The notes beneath the pieces were generated by a model, which saw nothing but the letters and a program-made list of their open reading frames with translations, searched no databases and was not told where the DNA came from. Position numbers and translations under genes: made by a program. A DNA stretch of 40,165 nucleotides, from the NCBI RefSeq assembly GCF_001879105.1, contig NZ_MLCF01000019.1:1-40165 (forward strand), given 5' to 3'. Shown in pieces: positions 25,441 to 36,083 of the stretch. Each line of letters starts with the position of its first letter. The first letter of the stretch is position 1. Origin of the DNA: Mangrovactinospora gilvigrisea (GTDB lineage: Bacteria; Actinomycetota; Actinomycetes; Streptomycetales; Streptomycetaceae).

Positions 25441-25490
25441 TTGACATCCAAACTTTTCTCGTGATCTTGTTCGTTCGACCTAAATAAATG
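25441..25490 (+). promoter_or_regulatory. Possible promoter of the LamG/RHS locus
   Basis: A consensus -35 hexamer TTGACA lies at 25441-25446 in an A/T-rich patch 60-70 nt before the LamG gene. The -10 region is unclear ('gatctt' near 25463 at about 16-nt spacing, or 'taaata' at 25481). The stretch 25122-25440 otherwise shows no gene. Confidence 0.3.
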
Positions 25491-25508
25491 ACGAATCTGG
25501 AGTGCGGT

Positions 25509-28500
25509 GTGAAGTCTCGTAGGCGGTCCGGACGGGCTGGGGTATTCACCTCGAGACTGCTCGCACTGGCGTTGGTAATCCAGCCGGCGGCATGGCTGGG
25601 AACAGGCCATGCCGCCGCCGACACGGCCGCGCCGCCCACCGACGACAGCGGCATCCACCTGTCCGCCGAGGCCAAGGCCTCCGCCGAGGCGGCCACCACC
25701 GGCAAGCCGGTGGCGGTCGACGCCGAGACCACTCCGACCCAGCTGATCACCGCTCAGCCCGACGGCACCTTCACCCTGGACGCGGACCCGGTCCCGGTGC
25801 GGGCCAAGCAGGACGGCAGCTGGGTCCCGATCGACACCACCCTGCAGAAGAACGCCGACGGCACGATCGCCCCCAAGGCATCCGCAGCCGGCCTCGCCTT
25901 CTCCGGCGGCGGGGCCGCAGCGCCGCTCGCGAAGATCACCGATGGGGCCAAGTCCTACAGCGTGCATGCTCCGTGGAGCCTTCCGGCGCCCACCCTTGCG
26001 GGATCGACAGCCACCTACGCCTCGGTGCTGCCCGGTGTGGACCTGGTGGTCAAGGCGACGCCTGACGGGTTCTCGGAGAACCTGGTGATCACCACGCGGG
26101 ACGCGGCGGCCAACCCGGCGCTGGCGAGCATCAAGTTCCCGGTCGATGTCTCCGGCGTCGGCGCGCACGATTTGGGCACCGGGGCTGCGGCCTTCCTGGA
26201 CGGCCACGGCCGGTCGGTGTTCACCACCGGCACGGCGCTGATGTACGACTCCTCCACCGCGCCGGACAGCTCTGCGGCCCCGGCGTCCCTGGAGGTGAAG
26301 TCGGCGGGCTCGGCCGACCCGAGCACGTCCGTCGACGACCCGGACCCGGGCGCCAAGACCTCGGCGATGGACGCCTCGGTGACCGACAGCGCGTTGACCG
26401 TCACCCCGGACCAGTCCTTCCTCAAAGACTCCACCACGACCTATCCCGTGGTCCTGGACCCGCAGACCACTTCCTCCTCGCTGACCGGCTGGGCCGATGT
26501 GTGGTCCACCCTGTCCACGACCTCGTTCTGGAAGACCTCCCACTCGCTGGGGGTGGGCTACGACGCGTGGGTCGACGACAAGAAGGCCCGCACCTTCTAC
26601 CAGTTCGACACCCACACCCTGGGCGGGAAGAAGATCCTGCAGGCCACCTTCAACGCCCTGGAGACCTGGTCGGCCAACTGCACCGCCAAGCCGGTGGAGC
26701 TGTGGCGGACCGGCACCATCTCCTCCTCCACCACCTGGGCCAAGCAGCCGGCCTGGTCCTCCCACGTCGACACGGTCAGCGCGGCCAAGGGCTACTCCTC
26801 CTCCTGCCCGGGCGGCAACGTCTCCTTCGACGCCACCTCCGCGGTCTCCTACACCGCCAGCAAGTCCGCCTCCACCACCACACTGGGAGTTCGGGCCTCG
26901 GACGAGGGCGACGACATCGCCTGGAAGCAGTTCGCCTCCCCCTCGGACCACAAGCCGTCGCTGTCGGTCACCTTCGTCTCCAAGCCCAGCACCCCGACCG
27001 GGCTGAAGCTGTCCAACCCCAACCTGGCGTGCGGGGCCAGCTCCAGCGTCGCGGTCAACATCCGCACCCTTACCCCGACGCTCGCCGCCCTGCCGCAGTC
27101 CGCAGACGGCTCGCAGTCCACGCTGCGCCCCAACTTCGAGCTCTACCAGTACGACCCCAACAACCCCGACCCGCTGGTGGCCTCCGGCAGTCCCTCGACG
27201 TGGACGACGTCGGGCAAGACCGGGACGTGGACCACGCCGACGCTCAAGAACGGGCAGACGTACTGGTTCAAGGCCCGCACCGAGTACAAGTACTCCTTCA
27301 ACGGCTCCAGCGCCTCGATGTATTCGGGCTGGACGACGATCGGCAAGTGCGCCTTCCACATCGACACCTCGAAGCCGGACGCCCCCACCATTTCGTCCAC
27401 CGTCTATCCGCAGTGCGCGTCCGCGGATGACCCGGACACCTGCACCGAGGCCGGCGGGGTCGGCGCCCCGGGCTCCTTCACCGTCAAGACCGCGGCCACC
27501 GACGTCACCAAGCTCACCTACACCCTCAACGACAACAAGCAGGTCACCAAGACGGTGACCGCGGGCACCACCAGCACCAGCCTCAACCTCGCCCCCGATG
27601 AGCGCGGGTTGAACCAGCTGACGGTCACCGCGTGGGATGCGGCCGGCAACTCCTCCGCCTCGGCGACCTACTACTTCAAGGCCGCCGCCGGCACACCCGC
27701 CACCAACTCCTGGTCGTTCGACGAGGGCAGCGGCACCACTGCCGCCGACAGCGCCGGAACCGACCCGGCCACCCTGGCCGGGGGAGCCGGCTTCAGCGAC
27801 CATGCCCGCCTCGGCAAGGCCCTGGATGCCAACGGCACCACCGGCTACGCCTCCGCCGCCGGCACCGGGCTGGACACCTCCAAGTCCTTCACCGTCTCCG
27901 GCTGGGCCCGGCTGACCGACGACAGCCACAACGCCGTGGTCACCGCCCAGGCCGGCACCGCCGGCTCTTCCTTCGCCCTGTACTACTCCACCGCCTACAA
28001 GGCGTGGATCTTCAACCGGTACACCGCGGACGTCGCCAGCCCCACCATCGTGCGCTCGATCGGCACCACCACTCCGGTGCTGAATGTCTGGACGCACCTG
28101 ACCGGCGTCTACGACGCCCAGGCCCAGACCATCCAGCTGTACGTCAACGGCGTCGCGCAGGGCGACTCGGTCGCCTTCACCACCCCCTGGAAGGCCACCG
28201 GCGCGCTGCAGATCGGCCGCGGCCAACTCGGCGCCGCCTTCACTGACTACTTCCCCGGCCAGATTGACGAACTGACGATGTGGAACCGGATCCTGTCGCC
28301 GCAGGAGGCCGCTGACCTGGAGGCCGAGACCAGTCCCAGCACCGGCAACGCCCAGCCGGCCGAGGCCGCCGACTGGGAGTTCGACGACGCCTCCGGCACC
28401 AGCGCCGCCGACAGCTCCGGCAACGGCCACACCGCCACTCTCGGCTCCGGCGCGACGCTCGCCACCGACGACGACGGCGGCAAGGGCAGCGTGCTGAAGC

Positions 28501-29108
28501 TGGATGGCACCGCCGGCGGCTACGGCACCGCCGGAGGTCCGCTGGTGGACGCCCAGGGCGACTTCACCGTCGCCGCCTGGGTCCAACTCGATCCCACCGC
28601 CCTGGCCGACACCACCAAGGCCCACACCATGCGCATCGCCGGCCAGTCCGGCACCAACCGCGACTCCTGGGGTCTGTGGTACAGCCAGCCGGTCGGATCC
28701 ACCCAGGGCATGTGGGTTTTCGGCCGCACCAGCGCCGACACCACCGCGGCCACCACCACCAGCGTGCCCGCCGACATCACCACCGCCCAACTGGTCGACC
28801 CCGGCGACTGGACGCTGATCACCGGTGTCTACGACGGCGCCCACCAGCAACTGGACCTGTATGTCAACGGGGTGCCGCAGGGAGCCACCGGGGACAGCGA
28901 CTCCTCCACCGACGCCGGCGACAGCGTCCCCTTCACCACCGCCTGGCAGGCCAGCGGCGCCTTCAACATCGGCCGCGGCCGCACCGCAAGCGGCGCCTAC
29001 GGGGATCCGACCGTCGGCCTGGTCGACGGGGTGCGGGTGTGGACCGGCGTGATGGACCAGCCCGACATCGAAACCCTCTACGCCAACGAGCTCCCCATCC
29101 CGCTGTAG
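25509..29108 (+). CDS. Secreted DNRLRE/LamG-domain protein paired with RHS toxin
   Basis: A 1199-aa exported protein. GTG 25509 is chosen because GGAG lies 6 nt upstream and a signal peptide follows directly ('SRLLALALVIQPAAW', cleavage near 'GHAAA'). Domains in order are an N-terminal beta-rich region; a DNRLRE-type domain (about residues 319-490, around 'TGWADVWSTLSTTSFWKTSH'); Fn3/Ig-like segments (about 496-725); and two LamG/concanavalin-like domains (about 733-939 and 954-1199). The LamG domains are marked by 'SWSFDEGSG' and 'DWEFDDASG' and by repeated 'QLYVNGVAQG'/'DLYVNGVPQG' motifs. In streptomycetes such genes often lie just upstream of RHS genes, as here (111-nt gap). It probably acts on the cell surface in binding or presenting the RHS protein. 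That role is inference. Confidence 0.85.
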   Translation: MKSRRRSGRAGVFTSRLLALALVIQPAAWLGTGHAAADTAAPPTDDSGIHLSAEAKASAEAATTGKPVAVDAETTPTQLITAQPDGTFTLDADPVPVRAKQDGSWVPIDTTLQKNADGTIAPKASAAGLAFSGGGAAAPLAKITDGAKSYSVHAPWSLPAPTLAGSTATYASVLPGVDLVVKATPDGFSENLVITTRDAAANPALASIKFPVDVSGVGAHDLGTGAAAFLDGHGRSVFTTGTALMYDSSTAPDSSAAPASLEVKSAGSADPSTSVDDPDPGAKTSAMDASVTDSALTVTPDQSFLKDSTTTYPVVLDPQTTSSSLTGWADVWSTLSTTSFWKTSHSLGVGYDAWVDDKKARTFYQFDTHTLGGKKILQATFNALETWSANCTAKPVELWRTGTISSSTTWAKQPAWSSHVDTVSAAKGYSSSCPGGNVSFDATSAVSYTASKSASTTTLGVRASDEGDDIAWKQFASPSDHKPSLSVTFVSKPSTPTGLKLSNPNLACGASSSVAVNIRTLTPTLAALPQSADGSQSTLRPNFELYQYDPNNPDPLVASGSPSTWTTSGKTGTWTTPTLKNGQTYWFKARTEYKYSFNGSSASMYSGWTTIGKCAFHIDTSKPDAPTISSTVYPQCASADDPDTCTEAGGVGAPGSFTVKTAATDVTKLTYTLNDNKQVTKTVTAGTTSTSLNLAPDERGLNQLTVTAWDAAGNSSASATYYFKAAAGTPATNSWSFDEGSGTTAADSAGTDPATLAGGAGFSDHARLGKALDANGTTGYASAAGTGLDTSKSFTVSGWARLTDDSHNAVVTAQAGTAGSSFALYYSTAYKAWIFNRYTADVASPTIVRSIGTTTPVLNVWTHLTGVYDAQAQTIQLYVNGVAQGDSVAFTTPWKATGALQIGRGQLGAAFTDYFPGQIDELTMWNRILSPQEAADLEAETSPSTGNAQPAEAADWEFDDASGTSAADSSGNGHTATLGSGATLATDDDGGKGSVLKLDGTAGGYGTAGGPLVDAQGDFTVAAWVQLDPTALADTTKAHTMRIAGQSGTNRDSWGLWYSQPVGSTQGMWVFGRTSADTTAATTTSVPADITTAQLVDPGDWTLITGVYDGAHQQLDLYVNGVPQGATGDSDSSTDAGDSVPFTTAWQASGAFNIGRGRTASGAYGDPTVGLVDGVRVWTGVMDQPDIETLYANELPIPL

Positions 29109-29119
29109 CGCCCCCGGCC

Positions 29120-29153
29120 GGCGGGAGCCGCCGCAGCCCTGGCCGCTCCCGCC
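29120..29153 (+). terminator. 9-bp hairpin between the LamG and RHS genes
   Basis: A perfect 9-bp stem (29120-29128 with 29145-29153) with a 16-nt loop, 11 nt after the LamG stop. It may be a partial terminator that lowers RHS expression relative to the LamG gene. Confidence 0.5.
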
Positions 29154-29219
29154 CGCCCACTAGACCTTCCCCCTTCCCCCGCCCGTCAGCGCGGCCCGGC
29201 CGCGCCCCTGCTGAAAAGA

Positions 29220-32200
29220 ATGCGAAGTGCAGTCATGAGCGGCACCAGGGTGGCCCGGACCGGCAGAGCCGGACGCCGCGGCATACGCCAGTGCATCGTC
29301 GCCCTCTCCTCGGTGGCCCTGCTGGCCACCGGCCTGGGCAACGCCCCGGCGGTGTGGGCCCAGCAGCGGCACCACACCGTGGCGGCGCCGATGGCCAAGA
29401 ACGGCACCGCGGTGCCGTTCACGGCCCATCTGCCCAAGGCCACGGACCCGACGATCGCGGCCGCCAAGCGGACGGCCGCCCAGGCGGCCGCCAAGACCGT
29501 CTGGCCCAGCAGCGCCACCGCCACCCTGACGGCCGCAGACCCTGCCGGCAGCGGCACCAAGGAGCTCAGCGGCACCCCCGGGCATCTTCCGCTCACCCTG
29601 GCCCCCGCCACCAAGACCGCGACCACCCCCAGCGCCGCCCGCGTGCACGTCGCCGACCGGGCCGCCGCCAAGGCCGCCGGCGTCAGCGGCACCCTGGTCT
29701 CCGTCGGCCGCACCGATCGCCAGGCCGCGGATCAGAAGCTCAAGCTGACCCTGGACTACTCCGGGTTCGCCCACGCCTACGGCGGCAACTACGCCTCCCG
29801 CCTGACGCTGGCCACCATGCCGGCCTGCGCCCTGACCACCCCTCAGCTGGCCCGCTGCCGCACCCGCACCCCGATCAAGACCGCCAATGACCTGAAGCGG
29901 GAGACCCTGTCGGCCACCGTCCCGGTCGCCGGCGACACCACCCCCGCGCCGCTTGCGGCCACGGCGAGCGCCTCGCCCCTGGCCGCCACTAACGCCACGG
30001 TCCTGGCCGCCACCGCCGCCCCGACCTCCGGCGCCGGCACCTACACCGCCACCTCACTCAACCCCACCGCGTCCTGGCAGGCCGGCGGCTCCAGCGGCGA
30101 CTTCACCTGGGGCTACCCCCTGCAGACCCCGCCGGCCGCGGCCGGACCGTCCCCCGACCTGTCGATCGACTACGACGCGCAGAGCGTCGACGGGCGCCTG
30201 CCGTCCACCAACACCCAACCGTCGTGGATCGGCGAGGGCTTCGAGCTGCCCACGTCCTACATCGAGCGCTCCTACCGCTCCTGCGACGACGACGGCATCT
30301 CGGGCAAGAACGACGAGTGCTGGGCGGGAGACAACGCCGACCTGGTGCTCAACGGCAAGGCCACCCCGCTGATCAAGGACAAGACCACCGGCGACTGGCA
30401 CCCCAAGGACGACGACGGCGAGCGCGTCACCCGCTCCACCGGCGCCATCAACGGCGACAACGACGGCGAGTACTGGACCGTCACCACCCAGGACGGCACC
30501 CAGTACGTCTTCGGCAAGAACCGGCTGCCCGGCTGGAGCACCGGCGACCCCGAGACCGACTCCACCTGGACCGTGCCGGTCTTCGGCAACGATGCCGGCG
30601 AGCCCTGCCACGCCGACACCTTCGCCGCCAGCTCCTGCCAGCAGGCCTGGCGCTGGAACCTGGACTACGTCGTGGACCCCCACGGCAACGCCATGTCCTA
30701 CTGGTACACCCCCGAGACCAACGCCTACGCCAAGAACGGCGCCTCGACGGCCACCGACACCTACACCCGCGGCGGCTACCTCAAGCGCATCGACTACGGC
30801 ATCACCGCCTCCACCGTCTTCGGCACCGCCCCCGACCAGGTCGCCTTCACCACCGCCGAACGCTGCCTGCCCGTCACCGGCGAGGACTGCTCCAGCCTCA
30901 CCTCCACGACGGCCAAGGACTGGCCCGACGTCCCCTTCGACCAGATCTGCGCCTCCGGCGCCACCTGCTCCAACACCAGCCCGACCTTCTTCACCCGCAA
31001 GCGCCTGACCGCCGTCACCACCAAGGTGTGGGACGCCAGCCTGGCCACCCCCGCCTACCGCACCGTCGACACCTGGAACCTGGACCAGTCCTTCCCCGAC
31101 CCCGGGGACGGCACCTCAGCCGGCCTGTGGCTGAAGTCGATCACCCGCACTGGCACCGCGGCGGACGGCACCACCAGCAAGATGCCGCCCGTCACCTTCG
31201 CTGGCATCCAGCTGGGCAACCGCGTCGACACCACCCACGACGACATCGCCGCCCTGGTCAAGTGGCGGGTGCGCACCATCACCTCCGAGACCGGCTCGGT
31301 GCTGACCGTCAACTACTCCGACACCCAGTGCGTCGCCGGCACCACCATGCCCTCCGCACCGGACGCGGACACTATGCGCTGCTTCCCCTCCTACTGGCAG
31401 CCGCCGTACACCAACGACCCGCAGCTGGACTACTTCCACAAATACCTCGTCACCCAGGTCAACGAGTCGGATCCGACCGGCGGCGCACCCACCAAGGAAA
31501 CCGACTACACCTACAACGGCACCCCCGCCTGGCACTACGACAGCGACAACACCACCGCCCCGGCCAAGCGCAAGACCTGGTCGCAGTGGCGCGGCTACGG
31601 CTCGGTGACGACCACTACCGGCAACGACCAGTCCACCCGCACCAAGACCACCACCACCTACTTCCGCGGCATGGACGGCGACCAGCAGGCCGACGGCACC
31701 ACCCGCAGCGCCAAGGTCACCGACTCCACCGGCGCCTCCGTCACCGACGCCGACCCGCTCGCCGGCCTGGCCCGCGAATCGATCACCTACAACGGCAGCG
31801 CCGAGGTGTCGGGAACCATCACCGGCCAATGGGTCCACACCACCGCCGACGACGGCACCCGCACCGCCTCCTACGTCCGGCCCAACTCCGTCCAGGAGCG
31901 CACCGACCTGTCCGGCGGAACCACCCGCACCAGCACCACAACCACCACCTACGACGCCGACACCGGCGTCCCCACCGCGGTCGACGACGAGGGCGACGAC
32001 GCCAAGACCGGCGACGAGCAGTGCACCCGCACCACCTACGCCAACAACACCACCGACTGGCTGATGGCCGCCCCCGTGCGCGTCGAGACCGTCGACGTGC
32101 CCTGCTCCGCCACGCCCAGCCGCCCCGGTGACGTCGTCTCCGACACCCGCACCCTCTACGACAACCAGGCCTACGGCACTGCCCCCACCAAGGGAGACGC

Positions 32201-35200
32201 CACCTCCACCCAGCGCGTCAGCGACTACACCGGCACCACGCCGACCTACCAGACGGTCTCCACCACCGCCTACGACAGCCTCGGCCGCCCCACCTCGGTC
32301 ACCGACGCCGACAACCACACCACCACCACCGCCTACACCCCCGCCACCGGCGGACCCCTCACCCAATCGGTTGTCACCAACGCCAAGAGCCAGGCGACCA
32401 CCACCTACCTCGACCCGGCCCGCGGCACCACCACCGCCACCGTCGACGCCAACGGCAAGCGCACCGACCTCGCCTACGACGGCCTGGGGCGCCTGACCTC
32501 CGTCTGGCTGCCCAACCGCAGCAAGTCCGTCGGCCAGACCGCCAACACCACCTACACCTACACCCTGTCCAACACCGCAGCCTCCGTCGTCACCACCAGC
32601 ACCCTGAAGAACGACGGCGCCACCTACAACAGCACCTACGCCTTCTACGACGCCCTGCTGCGGCCCCGCCAGACCCAGACCCCCGCGCCCGGCGGCGGCC
32701 GCGTCATCAACGAGACCAAGTACGACAGCCGCGGCCTGGCCGTCGAGGCCGACGCCGACTACAGCGACGCCACCGACCCCGGCACCACACTGGCCAACAT
32801 CACCTCCGCCGTCCCCTCCCAGACGCTGACCACCTACGACGGCGCCGGCCGCGACACCGCCGAAGCGTTCTACGCCGGCGGCACCTACAAGTGGCAGACC
32901 ACCAAGGCCTACGGCGGCGACCGGGTCACCGTCACCCCGCCCAAGGGCGGCGTGGCCACCACCACCCTCACCGACGCCAACGACCACACCAGCGAGGTCC
33001 GCCAGTACGACAACGGCACCCCGTCCGGCTCCTACACCTCCATCAAGTACAGCTACAACGCCAAGGACCAGATGACCAAGGTCGTCGACACCGACGGCAA
33101 CACCTGGACCTACGGCTATGACCTGATGGGCCGCAAGACCACCGCCACCGACCCCGACGCCGGCGCCTCCACCTTCACCTACAACGACCTGGACCAGCTG
33201 ACCTCCACCACCGACGCCCGCGGCAAGACCCTCAGCTACACCTACGACGAACTGGGCCGCAAAACCGGCGAGTTCGACGGCACCACCCAGGACGCCGACC
33301 ACCAGCTGGCCAAGTGGACGTTCGACTCCATCGCCAAGGGCCAGCCCAGCGCCTCCGTGCGCTACGTCGGCGGCTCCGGCTCCACCGGCAAGGCCTACAT
33401 CAACCAGGTCGCCACCTACGACGCCCTCTACCGGCCCACCACCACCCGCACCACCATCCCCTCGGTCACCGGAGAGGAAGGCCTGGCCGGCAGCTACACC
33501 TACACCTCCGGCTACGGCCTGGACGGCACCCTGCAGTCCGCGACAGACCCGGCCATGGGCGGCCTGGCCACCGAAGGCCTCGCCTACGGCTACGACAACC
33601 TCGGCGACCCCACCACTCTCAAGGGCGCCACCGGCTACGTCCAGAACACCACCTACACCAAGCCCGGCGACCTGGCGCAGATGACCCTCGGGGTCTCCTC
33701 CGACAGCACCGCCAAGTGGCTGCAGATCAGCAACACCTACGAGGACGGCACCGACCGCCTCTCCCGGCAGCTGGTCACCGACGACACCGGTGGCGGCGTC
33801 GTCCAGGACACCACCTACGCCTACGACGACTCCGGCAACCCCACCAAGGTCGCCACCCACACCGGCATCGACGGCAGCGACGACGTCCAGTGCTACCGCT
33901 ACGACGGCCACGACCGCCTGACCACCGCCTGGACCGCCACCGACGCCTGCGCCGGCGACCCGACCACCGCCAAAATCGGCGGCCCCGCCCCCTACTGGAA
34001 CAGCTACAGCTACGACGACCTGGGCAACCGCACCGGCCAGGTCCAGCACGCCACCACCTCCGGCACCGGCGATGTGACGACCAGCTACGCCTACCCGGCC
34101 GCCGGCGCCGACCAGCCGCACACCCTGACCTCCTCGGTCACCACCAACGCCGACGGCACCAGCAGCCAGGACAGCTACGCCTACGACAAGGCCGGCGACA
34201 CCACCACCCGCACCATCAACGGCAAGACCCAGACCCTGGACTGGGACGACGAGGGCAACCTCGCCAAGGTCACCAACGCCGACGGCAGCACCGAGTCCTA
34301 CCTGTACGACGCGGACGGCAACCGCCTCCTGTCCCGCGACGACACCGGCACCACCATGTACCTGGGCGACACCGAGATCCGCCTCGACAAGTCCACCGGC
34401 AAGACCAGCGCCACCCGCTACTACACCTTCGGCGGCCAGACCATCGCCGCCCGCACCTCCAGCGGCAAACTGCAGTGGCAGGTCACCGACGGCCACGACA
34501 CCGCCGAAACCGGCATCGACGCCACCACCCAGGCCGTCACCGTCCGCCGCCTGGACCCCTTCGGCAACCCCCGCGGCACCCAACCCGACTCCACCACCTG
34601 GGTCGGCGACAAGGGCTTCGTCGGCGGCATCCAGGACACCACCAGCACCCTGACCCACCTCGGAGCCCGCGACTACGACCCCACCACCGGCCGCTTCATC
34701 TCCGTCGACCCCGTCCTGGAGCTGACCGACCCCCAGCAGATCAACGGCTACAGCTACGCCGCCGACAACCCCATCAGCGGCGAAGACCCCAACGGCATGT
34801 TCCTGGACTGCGGTTCCGGCTGCTACTCCTCCGCCGGCAACGCCAGCGCCTACACCAAGGGCGACGGCGACTTCGGGCCCGACACCAAGAAGGCCAAGGC
34901 CTACCACAAGAAGACCGGCGGCTACTGGGCCTACGGCCGGCCGCTCGACAACCGAGGCTGGCCCATCATCCCCAAGCGCTCCACCCGGAGCCACAGGTCC
35001 GGCAGCAGTCGGCCGCAGCGCGTGAAGCAATGGGGAGGGACACCAGTTCTCGGCGGTACCAGCTGCGACGGAGCCGGTGGCCCGTACGGCTGCGCGGCGA
35101 CGCGGGATGCTGTTGAGTCCAACAATCCCGGCACACTCGCCCGGGAGTTCGTCAACGGCGTTGGCATCGCCATGGCCGGCTCGCTGTTCGGCGTGTCGTG

Positions 35201-36083
35201 CCTGGCCTCCGGCATAGCGCCGTGCCTGACCGCAGTTGGAACAGGTGTGGGGGCGGCCGGGACCGCCGCTAACGAGGCTTTCGGCGGTGACGGAGCAGGC
35301 GCTGGAGAAGACGGCGCTCTCGCCAGATGCGCAACCCACAGCTTCCTCCCGGAAACCAAGGTCGAGATGGCCGACGGCTCCGAGAAGGCGATCAAGGCCG
35401 TCAAGGCCGGAGACAAGGTGCTCGCGACAGATCCAGCCACCGGCAAGACCAGCGCCCGGGCTGTCGAGAGGCTCATCACCACCAAGGACGACGAGAGCTT
35501 CGCGACACTCACCATCAAGTCAGCTGGCAAAACAGCGAAGTTGACGGCAACCGTCACTCATCCGATCTGGGTTGACTCTGCAAAGGCATGGCTCATGGCA
35601 GGCAACCTTAAGCCGGGGATGCGCCTGCACACCGCATCAGGCGCGGCCGCCGCAGTTACAGCCATTAGCGTGTGGCACCACGCGCACCAGACCAACGACC
35701 TGACCGTCTCCGTGACTCACACGTACTATGTGGTAGCGGGTTCGGCAGATGTGCTCGTACATAATTCGGGCGGCTTCTCATGCGACGTCGCATTCGACGC
35801 AAAACAGATCAATAAGAAGTTCAAGCATGCCAGCGACTTTGGAGTCACAGGGAACAACAATAAGATCGGACGGGCCGCCTTTGAATCATCGATGAAGGGC
35901 TTCCTGGATGACAGTGGGGTGAGCAAACTCAGCATCAACTACCGAGGTGATCCAGTCACCATTTACCTGCACCCTCAGACGCGTCTGGCAGTCGTCACGA
36001 AACTCGACGGCAGCTTCCTGAGCGGTTGGAAGCTTAGCGAGTCTCAACTCTCGAATGTAGTAGATGATGGGTATCTATACTGA
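29220..36083 (+). CDS. RHS polymorphic toxin with Hint domain and colicin D-like tRNase tip
   Basis: A 2287-aa protein. A Sec signal ends near residue 47 ('NAPAVWA'). A long N-terminal region and many YD repeats ('YDGLGRLTSV', 'YDELGRKTGEF', 'YDADGNRL') form the RHS shell, which closes with the core motif 'TGRFISVDPV' to 'EDPNG' (about 1823-1859). A Hint pretoxin domain runs from C2037 ('CATHSFLPETKV') to 'VLVHN' (N2182) and should self-cleave to free the tip. The last 105 residues match colicin D: 'KFKHASDFG' (K2200, K2202, H2203) and 'FLSGWKLS' (S2268) align with its catalytic residues. Colicin D cuts the anticodon loop of arginine tRNAs. The tip is distinctly A/T-richer than the shell, indicating recent exchange. 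The stop overlaps the immunity gene start. Confidence 0.92.
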   Translation: MRSAVMSGTRVARTGRAGRRGIRQCIVALSSVALLATGLGNAPAVWAQQRHHTVAAPMAKNGTAVPFTAHLPKATDPTIAAAKRTAAQAAAKTVWPSSATATLTAADPAGSGTKELSGTPGHLPLTLAPATKTATTPSAARVHVADRAAAKAAGVSGTLVSVGRTDRQAADQKLKLTLDYSGFAHAYGGNYASRLTLATMPACALTTPQLARCRTRTPIKTANDLKRETLSATVPVAGDTTPAPLAATASASPLAATNATVLAATAAPTSGAGTYTATSLNPTASWQAGGSSGDFTWGYPLQTPPAAAGPSPDLSIDYDAQSVDGRLPSTNTQPSWIGEGFELPTSYIERSYRSCDDDGISGKNDECWAGDNADLVLNGKATPLIKDKTTGDWHPKDDDGERVTRSTGAINGDNDGEYWTVTTQDGTQYVFGKNRLPGWSTGDPETDSTWTVPVFGNDAGEPCHADTFAASSCQQAWRWNLDYVVDPHGNAMSYWYTPETNAYAKNGASTATDTYTRGGYLKRIDYGITASTVFGTAPDQVAFTTAERCLPVTGEDCSSLTSTTAKDWPDVPFDQICASGATCSNTSPTFFTRKRLTAVTTKVWDASLATPAYRTVDTWNLDQSFPDPGDGTSAGLWLKSITRTGTAADGTTSKMPPVTFAGIQLGNRVDTTHDDIAALVKWRVRTITSETGSVLTVNYSDTQCVAGTTMPSAPDADTMRCFPSYWQPPYTNDPQLDYFHKYLVTQVNESDPTGGAPTKETDYTYNGTPAWHYDSDNTTAPAKRKTWSQWRGYGSVTTTTGNDQSTRTKTTTTYFRGMDGDQQADGTTRSAKVTDSTGASVTDADPLAGLARESITYNGSAEVSGTITGQWVHTTADDGTRTASYVRPNSVQERTDLSGGTTRTSTTTTTYDADTGVPTAVDDEGDDAKTGDEQCTRTTYANNTTDWLMAAPVRVETVDVPCSATPSRPGDVVSDTRTLYDNQAYGTAPTKGDATSTQRVSDYTGTTPTYQTVSTTAYDSLGRPTSVTDADNHTTTTAYTPATGGPLTQSVVTNAKSQATTTYLDPARGTTTATVDANGKRTDLAYDGLGRLTSVWLPNRSKSVGQTANTTYTYTLSNTAASVVTTSTLKNDGATYNSTYAFYDALLRPRQTQTPAPGGGRVINETKYDSRGLAVEADADYSDATDPGTTLANITSAVPSQTLTTYDGAGRDTAEAFYAGGTYKWQTTKAYGGDRVTVTPPKGGVATTTLTDANDHTSEVRQYDNGTPSGSYTSIKYSYNAKDQMTKVVDTDGNTWTYGYDLMGRKTTATDPDAGASTFTYNDLDQLTSTTDARGKTLSYTYDELGRKTGEFDGTTQDADHQLAKWTFDSIAKGQPSASVRYVGGSGSTGKAYINQVATYDALYRPTTTRTTIPSVTGEEGLAGSYTYTSGYGLDGTLQSATDPAMGGLATEGLAYGYDNLGDPTTLKGATGYVQNTTYTKPGDLAQMTLGVSSDSTAKWLQISNTYEDGTDRLSRQLVTDDTGGGVVQDTTYAYDDSGNPTKVATHTGIDGSDDVQCYRYDGHDRLTTAWTATDACAGDPTTAKIGGPAPYWNSYSYDDLGNRTGQVQHATTSGTGDVTTSYAYPAAGADQPHTLTSSVTTNADGTSSQDSYAYDKAGDTTTRTINGKTQTLDWDDEGNLAKVTNADGSTESYLYDADGNRLLSRDDTGTTMYLGDTEIRLDKSTGKTSATRYYTFGGQTIAARTSSGKLQWQVTDGHDTAETGIDATTQAVTVRRLDPFGNPRGTQPDSTTWVGDKGFVGGIQDTTSTLTHLGARDYDPTTGRFISVDPVLELTDPQQINGYSYAADNPISGEDPNGMFLDCGSGCYSSAGNASAYTKGDGDFGPDTKKAKAYHKKTGGYWAYGRPLDNRGWPIIPKRSTRSHRSGSSRPQRVKQWGGTPVLGGTSCDGAGGPYGCAATRDAVESNNPGTLAREFVNGVGIAMAGSLFGVSCLASGIAPCLTAVGTGVGAAGTAANEAFGGDGAGAGEDGALARCATHSFLPETKVEMADGSEKAIKAVKAGDKVLATDPATGKTSARAVERLITTKDDESFATLTIKSAGKTAKLTATVTHPIWVDSAKAWLMAGNLKPGMRLHTASGAAAAVTAISVWHHAHQTNDLTVSVTHTYYVVAGSADVLVHNSGGFSCDVAFDAKQINKKFKHASDFGVTGNNNKIGRAAFESSMKGFLDDSGVSKLSINYRGDPVTIYLHPQTRLAVVTKLDGSFLSGWKLSESQLSNVVDDGYLY

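Noticed and set aside
25122..25487. Possible c-di-AMP (ydaO) riboswitch upstream of the cell-wall hydrolase
   Set aside because: Streptomycete wall hydrolases often have one, but I could not find its conserved core motifs on the minus strand here.
25191..28850. Long minus-strand open frame opposite the LamG gene
   Set aside because: Same kind of shadow: Gly/Arg/Val-rich, no motif, and the plus-strand gene has clear domains.
31116..35339. Very long minus-strand open frame opposite the RHS gene (1407 codons)
   Set aside because: It is Gly/Val/Ala-rich low complexity with no domain; it mirrors the G/C third-position bias of the RHS gene.
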